Positions 1 through 10,120 of a stretch of DNA of 64,000 bases are shown piece by piece; positions within the stretch are counted from its first letter, which is position 1; each line of letters opens with the position of its first letter. The notes under the pieces are model-generated. The model saw only the letters and a program-made list of their open reading frames with translations, did not search any database and was not told where the DNA came from. Position numbers and translations under genes: made by a program. The stretch comes from Darksidea phi (Eukaryota > Ascomycota > Dothideomycetes > Pleosporales > Lentitheciaceae): positions 62,001-126,000 of the forward strand of contig JASJFT010000081.1 in assembly GCA_030770425.1 (NCBI GenBank), given 5' to 3'.

Positions 1-831
1 TACGCCGTGCTGGACTACGCCGCAATACACGGAAGATTAGAAAGGGCTGCTAGCCTATGATGATTTCGGGAGTACACGGTGCCGGACTACGCCGCAATAT
101 GGGGAGGATTAGAGAGGGCTGCTAGCTTGCGAGGATTCCGGAGATGCACGGTGCTAGACTACGCCGCAATATGGTCCCTCGGCTTCAAACCGCGATCAGT
201 CTCCGCGACAGCCATCGCGCAACTTCGCGATACAGTGCAACATACGGCTATATCTACGTCGCAGACTCGTCTAGCATCAGATCAACAGACCACACTACCT
301 TTGGGTTTCGCTGGCCACCCTTTGACGCCGCCGCCGACCGACGAGAAGCCCTTCGCGCAAGCCCCTCGCGTTATCGCGCTCTTCCACGAGATTCGGGCCG
401 GAAAGCATAGCAATCAAGGCCCCGGATCAGACGCCAGCGTACAGGCTGTTGTTGGGCTGGACATTAGGTATAGGAAGAGAGACTCGCGCAAGGCAACGCT
501 ATCGGTACTACTAGCCGGAGTTTTCCGTACAGCTACTGAAGATAAGCTACGTGTAGTAAAAGAGGTCGCATATGAGGTAGGCTAACGTACATCTATCATT
601 CTCTCGTTGATATTCTAACGTTGGCACCAGGCCTTCGGTAACGATCAGGGGAATATTACCGACCATCCACGCCTACGGCTTCGCCTTAGTGATTTTGCGT
701 ACGAAAAACTAGTACAGAAGAAACTTGGAGACCAGAATCGAGAAATACACTCGGGTCTTACGAGGCACCCTTTAGGCCCTTCACAGGGGCCTATTCAGCG
801 CTTGACGGCTGGGCGGGGCGCGTCGTTGTAG
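1..831 (+). pseudogene. 3' end of a degenerate repeat-containing gene, function unknown
   Basis: Frame 1 is open from 64 through the repeat array to 576. A GTAGGC donor at 577 and a CACCAG acceptor ending at 630 define a 54-nt intron in phase 0, and the frame then continues from 631 to a TAG at 829-831. The joined protein reads VAYE-AFGNDQGNITDHP across the junction, then a coding-like LRLRLSDFAYEKLV stretch. Upstream, frame 1 is interrupted by TGA TGA at 58-63, and I see no in-frame ATG. It is therefore either a truncated gene whose start is off-window, now carrying nonsense codons, or a relic. The N-terminal 24-residue repeats look faintly ankyrin-like, but I cannot assign a family. No function is claimed. 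Confidence 0.45.
8..174 (+). repeat. 72-bp tandem repeat, about 2.3 copies
   Basis: Two full 72-bp units (8-79 and 80-151) and the first 23 bases of a third (152-174) share the core GACTACGCCGCAATA, spaced exactly 72 bases apart. The period is a multiple of three. Read in frame 1 it gives a 24-residue protein repeat with the core DYAAI followed by LERAASL. The copies differ by point changes, and copy 1 carries two adjacent TGA codons (58-63). The array may continue to the left of the window. Confidence 0.85.
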
Positions 832-1256
832 GTGGCCACACGGGCAAAGCTCTTGGCGGCGGAAACACAGATCAGCTTCGACGGCCCTGTGGTATTAGGC
901 GGCTCATAGGCGAGTCTAATTAGGCGTGGTACACGCAAGCTGATGAACGTATATGTGGAGTAGCAGGAGGCATGCCTCGGGGGAATCACGGTCCACTCAA
1001 ACCTATCCTTAGTTCGATCAACAAGCGAAGGCTGGAAGGTCAGGACATAACGTAAGCGGTCAGCGGCAAATCTGAATCCTCGGTGCCACCTCCCAGCATG
1101 GCTGGACATTGCATCTCGCCAAAAGGTCGAAGTAGCAGCGTCAGCGAATCTGTCTGAGCTCTCCGATAGCGGGTAATAAAGCTACGACAGCGAATTGTCA
1201 TTCCTATATCTGGGGAAGGGTCATCATTCTAAGCATTGTAAACGCCCAGAGTATCA

Positions 1257-2085
1257 TTATACAACCTCCCCGTCGCCGTAGCAGGTTTCCTCATTATATT
1301 CTTGGTAGCTATAACCACTCTTTTGAAACTTAGGCGCCTCACCCGCTTTACCATTAGATCCATGTGACTTTGCGTAAAAAACGCTTCGCTGAGGGACCAC
1401 CTTGAGCGCCCTCACCGCTCCCCGACATATCTCGACTTCGTCTCGGACGATGGCGTGTTGAAGCCGGTTCGGTAAAGGGTGCCCGCGACGCATTCTCTCG
1501 CACTTCCTGCACCGCGGCGCGAAACTGAGCCCTTCGAAGAACCGCACCAGAGGTGATAGGCTGTTCGCTTTTCACTACATAAACCCGCGGAAAGATGACG
1601 AAGAGCTCGTCTTCTGGATCATCAGCGGTAACTGGTGACACGGGCTGGTTTCCTTCTCTTAGGTTTGCAATCTGAAATTCGAAAGTTTGCCACCCGAAGT
1701 TGGTGTCGTGGGTATAACGGAAGCTGGGCTCGAGTCTTTGGTTGCAGTACTGGACAGTGCGCCAACATTCTTGCGCTTGCACCACCACGTTTTCCAGCTC
1801 CTCTATGAACGATGCAATATCCCCAGGGGCAAGGAAATGCACTACGGCATCCTTGATCAAATCTTCTATAACCATATCTCTCACCTTTTTCGCCCAGCCA
1901 TCTTGTTCCTCGGGAAACATTGACAAGAACATACCTCGAGCAAAGGCCTCCTTCTTGCCGTCGACAGCGACTTGACGGCGGAGAAGCCCTCGAAGTCCGC
2001 TTTCATCGTCTAGTATATACGTAGGCTGGAAGATGTATCGATCGACCAGCCTAGCAAGCATTCCAACGACCATTGCGATCCGCAT
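1257..2085 (-). CDS. uncharacterised protein, frame change near the C terminus
   Basis: An open frame from 2085 to 1354 encodes about 243 residues beginning MRIAMVVGMLARLVDRYIF, followed by an acidic, helix-rich middle and a basic Arg/Ser-rich tail (STRHRPRRSRDMSGSG). The tail frame stops at 1354. A second frame continues to 1257 with a low-complexity but coding-like end (GYSYQEYNEETCYGDG), so an unrecognised intron or a frameshift near 1375 is likely. The N-terminal half (IFQPTYILDD then FARGMFLSMFPEEQ) looks like a conserved fungal family, but I cannot name it. It ends 68 bp from the transposase relic, which lies on the same strand upstream. There is no signal peptide or membrane segment. 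Confidence 0.45.
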
Positions 2086-2152
2086 CTCCTTCGCAGTCTC
2101 AGAGTTCGACCTCGTCCAGAGCCTGGGGTAATTTGCTTCCTTTCGCTATCGC

Positions 2153-3408
2153 TCATAATCGGTGACGGAGTCTCTTTCTTAATCTTCCGAAGTACCTGCT
2201 CTGATCCATGGGGTAGATTCCTGGAGTAGCGAAGGCAGATCGGATAATCTCAAACGTTAACGCCGAATTCCATGCCGCACGAAAGAGAGTCCAAAAGTTC
2301 CGTTTTGTCACTCGAGATAACCCGTGGCTTGACCGAATAAGCCGGTCAATTTCTTTTGAATATGCGGTGGAAAGTAGAGAGAAGATGCCAACGTCAAAAG
2401 GCTGTAACCGGTGCGTTGAATGCGGCGGTAAAATTGCGAGAAGAATGTGGTTGCGATCACAAAACTCAATAAACCGAAGATTAACATGGCTTGAGTGGCC
2501 ATCCACAATAAGAAGTCATTGATGATTACCGGCTTTTTCTCTCGTACGAGGCTCAAAGATCTTTGAAAGCCACGACATCCCGAGTTCCTCGTTTGTCCAA
2601 CCCTTCTTTGATACTGCAAAGTGTGCATCCTCCGATGAGCCATCGAAATCTTCTAACCAGGTATCCTGAAGGTCAATTAAATCGCCTTTATAGATTGAGG
2701 CTGGTGGGAGGGCGGTTCCGTCGGCACAGATTGCTGCAAGAAGGGAATGAACTCCCGGCTACCATCTTGATTTGATCCGAGGATCTTCTTCGTCCGGAGT
2801 TGCTGGATTGCTACAATTCTTTTCATCGTACGATATAGACCAAGCAAGAATCCTTTTTCATCAAAATTGTATATGTTTGAGGGGCGAATGCGGTACTTTT
2901 CGATCTTTTCATGAAGCTAGACGGGGGAAGTAAGCACACACATTAAGGAGTAAGATTTTAAAGGAAATAGAGAAGGGAGAACTCGTACGGCTTGATAGAA
3001 ATACTCAAAGTATGCAGAATTATCGGCTACCTTACGGCTTGGATCGATTCCACGAAGATAGATACTTTTAATCCTGTCTTTATGCCGTTGGCAGAATCGG
3101 CGTATCCGGCACTGTCCGATTGGCTTTCGTACGATCTCCACAATCAAATTTTCAAGGATTTGAGGAGTTGGAGGCATTCCCCGGTCTGAAAGATCTGAGA
3201 TATGCCGTAGAAGAACTTCTTCTTGAGCGTCTGTGAGAAGTTTATGATGAATTGAGTGTGCTTCTTGATTTGAGGTTGTTTTCCCTTTAAAGCGGCGCAT
3301 AAGCGTGGTACGATCGAGATTGTACTTTTTAGCTATAGTAGTAAAATTAATAACTTCTTGTGATTCAAATCATTAAGCGCCAGTTGGATAGCTGCCTCGT
3401 TGACCATT
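2153..3408 (-). pseudogene. pogo/Tc1-type transposase relic
   Basis: Read on the minus strand from ATG 3408, the relic has an N-terminal helix-turn-helix region (AKKYNLDRTTLMRRFKGKTT), a CENP-B/Tc5-like DNA-binding stretch (LLTDAQEEVLLRHISDLSDRG) and a DDE catalytic domain with YNFDEKGFLLG, LIVDGHSSHVN and LPPHSTHRLQP, typical of fungal pogo/Fot1 elements. A 72-nt intron (2988-2917) is still recognisable. It is broken: a one-base loss near 3352 shifts the start out of frame, another one-base loss lies near 2748 (before the ILE-CYS-ALA-ASP stretch), and an in-frame TGA sits just before LLIVDGHSSH near 2520. The C terminus ends at 2153. I could not find matching terminal inverted repeats in the immediate flanks, so element ends are not defined. 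Confidence 0.85.
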
Positions 3409-3450
3409 TTATCGAATTTTAAAGATGCATCCGGTGATCGCTTACGTAAT

Positions 3451-4279
3451 ATGAAGACAGCAACGCACTTCGCGTACCTCGTCCTTCTGCATCGAGCCGC
3501 GGTCTCCCATGCGCAAACCGCCACTGCGGTTCCGGCCTGCGCTGTATGCTTCTCCCTGCTCTTGGCCAGACACAATCTGACAAACCCACAGCTCACCTGC
3601 GCAACTACAACGCCCACTTCTTGCGCTCTGCTAGACACGAAATGCATCTGCTCAGATCAATCCTACATCAACGCCGCCACCGTCTGCGTCCGGAACACAT
3701 GGCCACCAGCCGCCCGCGTGGCAGCGGGAGAGTACACTAAACAGCAGTGCGCAAGTGTTGGTGTTAGCGTAACCTTTTCCCCCTTCAAGCTCTACGAGTG
3801 CTGCCGGGACCTCTCTTACGTCTGCTACTGCCACGGGCGGAAGCTCATCGACGGGTGCCGTACAAACGAGTACAATTACAAGTGCTACTGCAGGCGCTGC
3901 CACAGGCTCTGCGTCACCAGCTGCGCAGAACGGCGGAGGAGGGAAGGGACTGTCGACAGGTGCAGCGGCGGGAATAGGTATTAGAGCCACATTAGGCGTC
4001 GTCGCGGTCGCGATCGGTGTCTTCTTCTTGATGAGGAGGCGTCGTCAGCAAAGAAATGCTGCGGGAGCACCTGCAGAAGGCGTGTCGGCGTCGATGTCTC
4101 CGGCCGTGGCAGGCGCAGACGAAAAGGAAGTTGGGAAGGTGCAGACCCAGGCGTGGCCGCAGGTGGGGGAAATGGACGGGCGGAGCGTGAGCAGAGGTCA
4201 AGAACTCGACGGTGCGGGAGTAAGGATTGAGCAGACGAACGTTTGGGGTGGCCATGGACAAGTGCATGGGTTGAGGTAG
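3451..4279 (+). pseudogene. CFEM-domain membrane-anchored protein with one frame break
   Basis: ATG 3451 starts a signal peptide (MKTATHFAYLVLLHRAAVSHA) and a CFEM domain with the expected eight cysteines (PACAVC, LTC, TSC, KCIC, TVC, QQC), residues about 27-105. CFEM proteins are fungal surface or secreted proteins, some of which bind heme. After GVSVT the frame is lost at a TTTTCCCCC run (3774-3782). In the +1 frame the protein resumes as a Ser/Thr-rich stalk, one membrane span (LGVVAVAIGVFFL), a basic RRRRQQR stop-transfer and a cytoplasmic tail ending in TAG at 4277-4279. One extra T explains the break, so this could be a sequencing error in an otherwise intact gene. The start lies only 42 bp from the divergent transposase relic, so its native promoter may be displaced. 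Confidence 0.7.
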
Positions 4280-4555
4280 GCTCTGCTTTGCAACTAGACG
4301 CATGATACGAGCGTCGTGCAATGCCGCCTGTTTGATCATCTACACAGACCAACTTGATTCCTTCGACCCCGCGGCGCCAGAAGGAGTGGGCCGCGCCTGC
4401 TGTGCCGCATTGTGGATGGAATGGGGACTGCGCCGTCCGCCAAAACACCAGAACCGCACAATCCCCACATCCCCTCTATTAGAAGAATCAAGAAGACTCA
4501 AAATCATTCGTTTCCTATCGTCCATTTTTCTTACTTTGTTCTTCCCCAGTATAGC

Positions 4556-5819
4556 AGACGAAGATACCAAAACCCAACAAGACGGTATTGCCAGAGCGCT
4601 CAGTCAGGTTGCGGCCGATGGCACCAAATTCTAGAACGGCGACCCAGAAGCGCGCAAAAACCTCATTGCGAACGCGCGCGAGCTTCTTAGTGCAGCCGAG
4701 GCTCCAGTGTAGTCCCTTCTGTGGCATATCTGGGCACCGCCAACCCGTACGGTCGCGGCACGCATTGCTGTAGACTTGAAGCTCTTCGAGACTGCTGCCA
4801 GTGACAATGGCAGCCCCAAGACTAACGAGCAGCTCGCAGCTGCAACCGGAGCATCTCCTGCGCTCGTCAAACGCATCGCCAGAACCTGTGCGTCGATGAA
4901 CATGCTAGACGAGCAAGGCCCCGGTGTCTATGGGCCCGACGGTCTCACAAAATTACTAGCACAGCCTCAGTATGCCGCTGGCATCATCTTCTGATTTGAC
5001 ACCACCCAAAATTCATTTGCGCAGATGCCAACCTACCTCAGGAACACCAAATTCCAGAACCCGGAGAACCCGGTTGATAGACCGTTTCAGTTCGCCAACA
5101 AGCACAATGATCACGCTTTCACCTAGTTGACCGCGTACCCGGAGGTCTTTGCGGCGTTCCACGGCTATGTACATACCCTGCGCACCCATCGTCCAGCCTG
5201 GACCGAGATGTACCTAGTAAAAGAGCGGCTGGTGGAAGGCTTGAAGACGGATGGTGGTACTTCTGCTTTGGTTGATCTTGGAGGCGGCGTTGGTCAGGCT
5301 CTGCAGGATTTCAACTAAGCTGTGCTAGAATACACGGGCCGATTGGTGCTTCAAGAGCTCGGTGAAGTCATCGGTGCAACAACGGCTATGAGCGTAGGCA
5401 AGGACAGACGCATTGAGCTTCAAGTGCACAGCTTCTTTACTCCGCAGCCGATTCGGGGCGCACGTGCCTATTACATCCGTTCTGCTCTTCACGACTGGCC
5501 GGATGAGCAATGCCGCAAGATTCTGACAAATATTAAGGATGCCATGGAACCAGGCTACTCAAGGATCTTGATCAGCGATTGCGTGAGTGAAAAACGTCTA
5601 CAAGCCGCATAGGTTGCTAACTTCTGCCACAGGTTTTTGCGGACGAAAAGGCGGCGTGGCAACATATGGTTTTGGACCTCTACATGATGGTGCAAGCCTC
5701 CTCTCAAGAACGCAAAGGCAGAGTGGCATGCGCTGATTGAGAGTTGCGGTTTGAAGATTGATGGCATCTACACCAAGGATTAGGGCAATGAGAGCTTGAT
5801 CGAGGTGGCTATTCCTTAG
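4556..5819 (+). pseudogene. O-methyltransferase pseudogene (methyltransferase family 2)
   Basis: One frame carries almost a whole SAM-dependent O-methyltransferase of the kind found in fungal polyketide pathways. It has a winged-helix dimerisation region (LFETAASDN, EQLAAATGASPALVKRI), the SAM motif LVDLGGGVGQAL, the pre-catalytic FFTPQPIRGARAYYIR and the catalytic LHDWPDEQCRKIL with its general-base His. An intron (about 5582-5632) then leads to VFADEKAAWQHMVLDLYMMV. The frame is cut by five stops: TAG 4632, TAG 4710, TGA 4992, TAG 5124 and TAA 5316. A frameshift follows near 5714, and another TAG near 5781. Decay is mainly by substitution, with the frame kept. It neighbours an intact MFS transporter, as in a secondary-metabolite locus, but no synthase gene is in the window. 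Confidence 0.9.
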
Positions 5820-6522
5820 GTTGCGAATCGATTGTGAGCTGCGCCCCGAAATATGATCTATATCGCATACGCGAGACATTCAACCTGTTAATCTTCACGT
5901 TCCTTTGCCGTTTCTGCGACTGCCTCCGAAACTCTGCGTAGATGAAAAACTCGCGCTGATCTGCAAAACAGAGTACCAACCTCCCAGCGAGAGCCGGGTA
6001 TACACACATAATCTATACTCCGCTCACCAGTTACCTTTCGGATACTACCACCACGTCCAGATATATACAATGGTGAATTTTCCACCATCCCCTCTATATT
6101 ATCATCCAATGGACCATAGGCATCTCCCTCAGCATGAATGCCTTGCACACTCTGTCAAGCATGGGCGTCGCTCCTACTATGGCACCCCTCGTTTGGATTC
6201 GAATCGAGTGAAACCGCGAGGCATACTCGTTTGCACTGAATGCGGCAGACGAAAATTTCGAGGTGAAGGCGATTCTGGAAACGGAGAGAAAGTGCGAAAC
6301 ATGAGAATGAAACAATGATGGTCCCGGGACTCCCTCATTTACATAATAGCATCATCCGCTTCGATTTCGAGGTACCAAAACCACGCGCTCGCTTGGTTGC
6401 TCTCAGTGTCGGAGGTGCCAAAGACGCTGCCGTGGCGATCGGAGAAACGGCGATGGTGAAATATGTACTAAAGACTGCCGGCCATACTTGCTCACCTACG
6501 CTTCTATTCTATAGTTCAACCG
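5820..6522. other. intergenic, no gene recognised
   Basis: Several short overlapping open frames on both strands (the longest about 137 codons, 5905-6318) show no domain, signal peptide or splice pattern. This is the shared 3' flank of the O-methyltransferase relic and the MFS gene. Confidence 0.5.
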
Positions 6523-8564
6523 CTATACTCTAATCGGTTTTTCATCAAAGGTTCTCTCGATCCGCTCTTTCCTCCATCTCGGACCCCAGTACCACTGCAA
6601 TACTGCCGAAGGCGTTATCCCGATTGTAAGAAGTCCAAGCCCTACGAACGCAGAAGCTACGCCCATGCTTGAAATCATTTGTTCAATGAAAGCGACACCC
6701 AAAGCGCCCATAGAGCATCGCACGAGATTGTTGACGGCAGTACTCGATGCGCCTTTACCAGGGCAAAGGTCGGAAACCATGGTTTGGTTGACGGCGAAAA
6801 TCGCGTTCGAAGTTGCCGCGATAAGAAACTGGAAGATAAGAGGCACGACTATCCAGCCCGGTCGCGCGACGAGATGAGGAAAGGACAGGGAGAAGCCGTA
6901 GAGACAAGTACTCAAAACGAAGACTACCGTGATCCATCTCATATGACGCATTCGTGCGTGCTCGATTGGAAAATCCGCTGGAATGGATTTCTTGGGAAGT
7001 TTGTAGTCGGCAGGAAGGTTTTGCTGTTCTTTGTATTTCGCTTCTGCCTGGACGTATGCCTTGTTCATCAAGTCCCCAATGACGGTCGACCCAACAATTG
7101 TCCCGAGGCCATTCGGAAGAAAGGCAAGGCCGATAAGAACTTCGTTGAGATGGAATGCTTGCTTGAAAAGGCCAGTGGTGCTCGAAGTCACCATGCTCCA
7201 CACCGCGTAAACTGTACCACCGAAGATGAGACTTAGAAGAATGTCTTTCTCCTTGAGAAGGAGAAAAGGCTCAGCGAAAGTCCTCAAGGTAATTTTAATC
7301 GGGCTGTAGCTCTCGTCCCGATCAGTCATATGTGGTGCTTCCTTTCGAAACCGTGCAAGAACTGGATGGTAGATACCGGTAAGACGGAGAGATCCATTCC
7401 CAGCGATGCTCCGAAGAGTCTCAGGCAGCGAGAATACAATTATGAAAAGGACAAGAGACGAGAGAATGAGGAGAAATACAAATATAGACCTTGATCATAG
7501 TCAGCAGATAGATGCAACAATCAACCTATCAGGACTCACCTAAAGCCCAGAAAGTTCGCTAATATACCACCGAGAACAGGCCCAATTGCTATGCTGAAGT
7601 TGCGTACTTAGACGTGTTAGGGCTGCCTCAAGTTCCCAGCGGTAGACTTACTTGCTTGATAAAAGCTAATGAATCCTCCACGTTCGGCGGGAGGTGTGAT
7701 GTCCTGGATTACACCATTTCCTAAATGAGTCAGAGATGACCACGAAAGTATGACTATTCCAGGTACGGACCAATGCTCACAGTAGAAGCACTGCCTGCGG
7801 CTTGTAGCCCTCTAAAGAGCAACAGTACTATGAAGTTAGGCGAAAAACTCAGACCGATATTGGCTATGATATAGACAAGAAAGGAGCAGATGTATATCGG
7901 TCGCCTTCCAATCGTGTCTGATAGCGAACCCCAGAAGAGAGGCGAAATTCCTTGGATGACAAGGTACGAAGTTATCGTTAACGATACCGTGCTGAGACTG
8001 ACATTGAACTCCTAACCTCAGTTAGCAATTGGCAGGCGTGAGTAAAATCCGAGTGAGAAATTTGAATGCTTTAGAACCCTCCGTAGCGCGTCTCCCTATC
8101 GATTCAGAGTGAACAAAGGTTGAACTGACCTTGGAAATTGCATCAAGTGATGGAAAGAATATGTTTGAAGACAAACCCGAAAATAGGCCAGCGACTCCGA
8201 TTATGACCACGACACCCCACTTCTGCTTCTTATTGAAGACGTGATATGCCTCTTCTTCAACCACAGCTGCGTGAGCTTTGGAGCGTCTGTCTTGAATGGA
8301 TGGCGCCTGCGCCTCAATCTCTGCATTCTCGGTAAAATTCCAAGACGTGGTTCTTACACTGCTCTGCGCATATTTGCTTGGCCGCGTCCATGATGTGCGG
8401 TCATCGTGATAGGCCTCGGAATCGAACTGAATGCTAGTAGTGAAGACGCGCAGACTGTTGCCCGTCAAGTAGACTCCATTTCCGACTTCTCGCCAACCTT
8501 CAAGCGTGGTAAATCGGCGGGATATTCGTCGCCTGTTTGAGGCCCATACATCATCGGAAGACAT
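6523..8564 (-). CDS. MFS transporter, DHA1 drug:H+ antiporter type
   Basis: Five exons (8564-8130, 8011-7771, 7720-7652, 7606-7540, 7489-6523) join in frame to a 592-residue protein; the introns are 118, 50, 45 and 50 nt. After a hydrophilic N terminus of about 115 residues come 12 predicted membrane spans. DHA1 hallmarks include [18 protein letters not shown] (first span), the motif-A loop [13 protein letters not shown], and [13 protein letters not shown] (motif C, antiporter type) in the fifth span. A long central cytoplasmic loop ([15 protein letters not shown]) precedes the second half. The sequence resembles the QDR/Flr1-like branch that exports drugs, polyamines or metabolites; the substrate cannot be read from sequence. 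It is intact, unlike the neighbouring O-methyltransferase. ATG 8564 was chosen because the upstream open codons have no family-like sequence. Confidence 0.93.
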
Positions 8565-9090
8565 CTTGACAGCTGGAGAATATCGCGATGTAAGGATGCT
8601 GCATTGGAAGTGGATAAGTTTGAAGAAAGCGTGGACGCGGCTCTGCAGAAGTCTAGACCGGTTTCGCCAAAACGAAATGCACGCGCTTATCTGCAGTGAT
8701 AGATTGTTGTGGCGGGACGACTCCAGCATGTTGCTACACGCAGCATTGATGTCTTATATACACAATAGGTCGCAGCGAGCTGCGGCCAATGAGGCACGAG
8801 CTATTGCCGCTTACGAAATAGTTGCGACGGTCTGGGCGGACTTGCGCGCGACCATGCGCCTAGTCAAGCGCATGTGATGCTTTGGGTGCCTGAAAGAAGT
8901 TATTTCGGAACGAAGGTTTCGTCAAATGTTTCACCAACCCAGACCTTATCTGTCCAGCGCCAGGGTCTTTACTAATTCATAGGTATCCAAAGTTTCTTTG
9001 GTGTTTCTTTTGGTTTCATGCCGAGCTGTGAGCCAAGTAAGTGACGCATCCCGCCGCGCGGCTTGGTCATCGCCTTTGCTCTCTCCGGAA
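8565..9090. other. divergent promoter region
   Basis: This is the intergenic region between the MFS gene (minus) and the Ser/Thr-rich membrane protein gene (plus). It contains an ATTGG/CCAAT-type box near 8786 (GCGGCCAATGAGG). An extra upstream exon for the plus-strand gene is possible, since ATG CCG at about 9019 is followed by a GTAAGT donor. Confidence 0.35.
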
Positions 9091-9958
9091 ATGCTAGGGG
9101 ATCGTTTGTTCAAAGGCCTCTCATTCAGTCGGCTCTGTAAATTTTGGTCATTGTGTACCGCAGTCATGCTATCCAGATCGAAGCGTAGGTCCCCCCCTCC
9201 TCCGATCTGGATTCCCGACATTAAGAACGCGCGACGGGAGAACGGCGAACAACGAACTCCTTCCCCTACAGCATCATTGTCTCCAAAACGATCTCCTACG
9301 CCAAATATCTCAACGGGCGATTCGGTGCTCAAAACGACCATCCAAGCTACATATTCATTGTCCTCGTTACGATCAACTTCTCCGCATTTGGCAAGCCTGA
9401 CTTCACGGACGACACCGAAGGCTTCGATTACATTTAAGCTGTCCTCGACATCAAGAACAACCCTTCTCTCTCCGACCAAAACAACCTTCGTCACTGTGAC
9501 CCAAAGTGTGTTTTCTCCCAAAGGCAAGAATGAAGACTCGCCCAAGGGCACAACGACAGTATTTCTATCCGCCACAGAACCACCCCAGTAAGTCAACCTC
9601 ACTAATTAAGGCATCTTCACTAACCATCATGTCTACTTTGGTAGGTTTGTGACAGTCACTGGGATGCCTGCGCGATCAACAAGTGGAGCCTTGCCTTCTT
9701 CCGAAGTAGCGCTCGGAGTGACAGCCGGGGCAACTCTGCTTCCACCGGGTGCAAGAGCTCCACTCATCATTATAAGCGTGATTGGTGAGCAATTTCTCCA
9801 TGGGCAATGCAAACTCCCTGATCGCATCTTCGAGTTCGATCTGACTTGCCTACATAGGTATCATCGGGGCTATTCTCACGGTGATCATTATTCTTTGGCG
9901 GCGAAAAAAGAAAAATTCGGAAGCAAAGGCGAAGGCGAAGCAGCAGCTGGTATTATAG
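9091..9958 (+). CDS. Ser/Thr-rich single-pass membrane protein, unknown
   Basis: Three exons (9091-9587, 9645-9784, 9858-9958) splice in frame. Exon 1 is Ser/Thr/Pro-rich (TPSPTASLSPKRSPTPN, then TTFVTVTQSVFSP). The junction with exon 2 reads TEPPQ-FVTVTG, and exons 2 and 3 join inside a membrane span (IIISVIG-IIGAILTVIIIL) followed by the basic stop-transfer WRRKKKN and a short Lys-rich tail. This architecture (O-glycosylation-prone ectodomain, one span, short tail) is that of Mid2/Wsc-like surface sensors, but no CFEM or WSC cysteines are present, so I do not assign that family. ATG 9091 is the first in-frame ATG; no clear signal peptide follows it, so an upstream exon may be missing. The splice sites are strong and the membrane span appears only after splicing, which supports a real gene. 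Confidence 0.6.
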
Positions 9959-10120
9959 ACGCCTTTCACGCGAAGACATATGGTCTAGCGAACACTTCAA
10001 TTATGACTTAATAGCAGAAGATGCGGGTGGAGATTTTTGGGCCATCTCTGATACAGTCGCGAGGAACTAAGAGCATGCATTGCATAGAGTACATATAGAC
10101 GGCGATCCGACGGCACAGCG

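Noticed and set aside
795..1109. Minus-strand frame of 104 codons with coding-like composition
   Set aside because: It overlaps the 3' end of the spliced plus-strand gene and has no recognisable domain; support is too weak for a separate gene.
8946..9602. Minus-strand frame of 218 codons opposite the Ser/Thr-rich gene
   Set aside because: It is Val-rich antisense of a Ser/Thr-rich frame, whereas the plus strand gains a membrane span and stop-transfer only after correct splicing, so plus is the coding strand.
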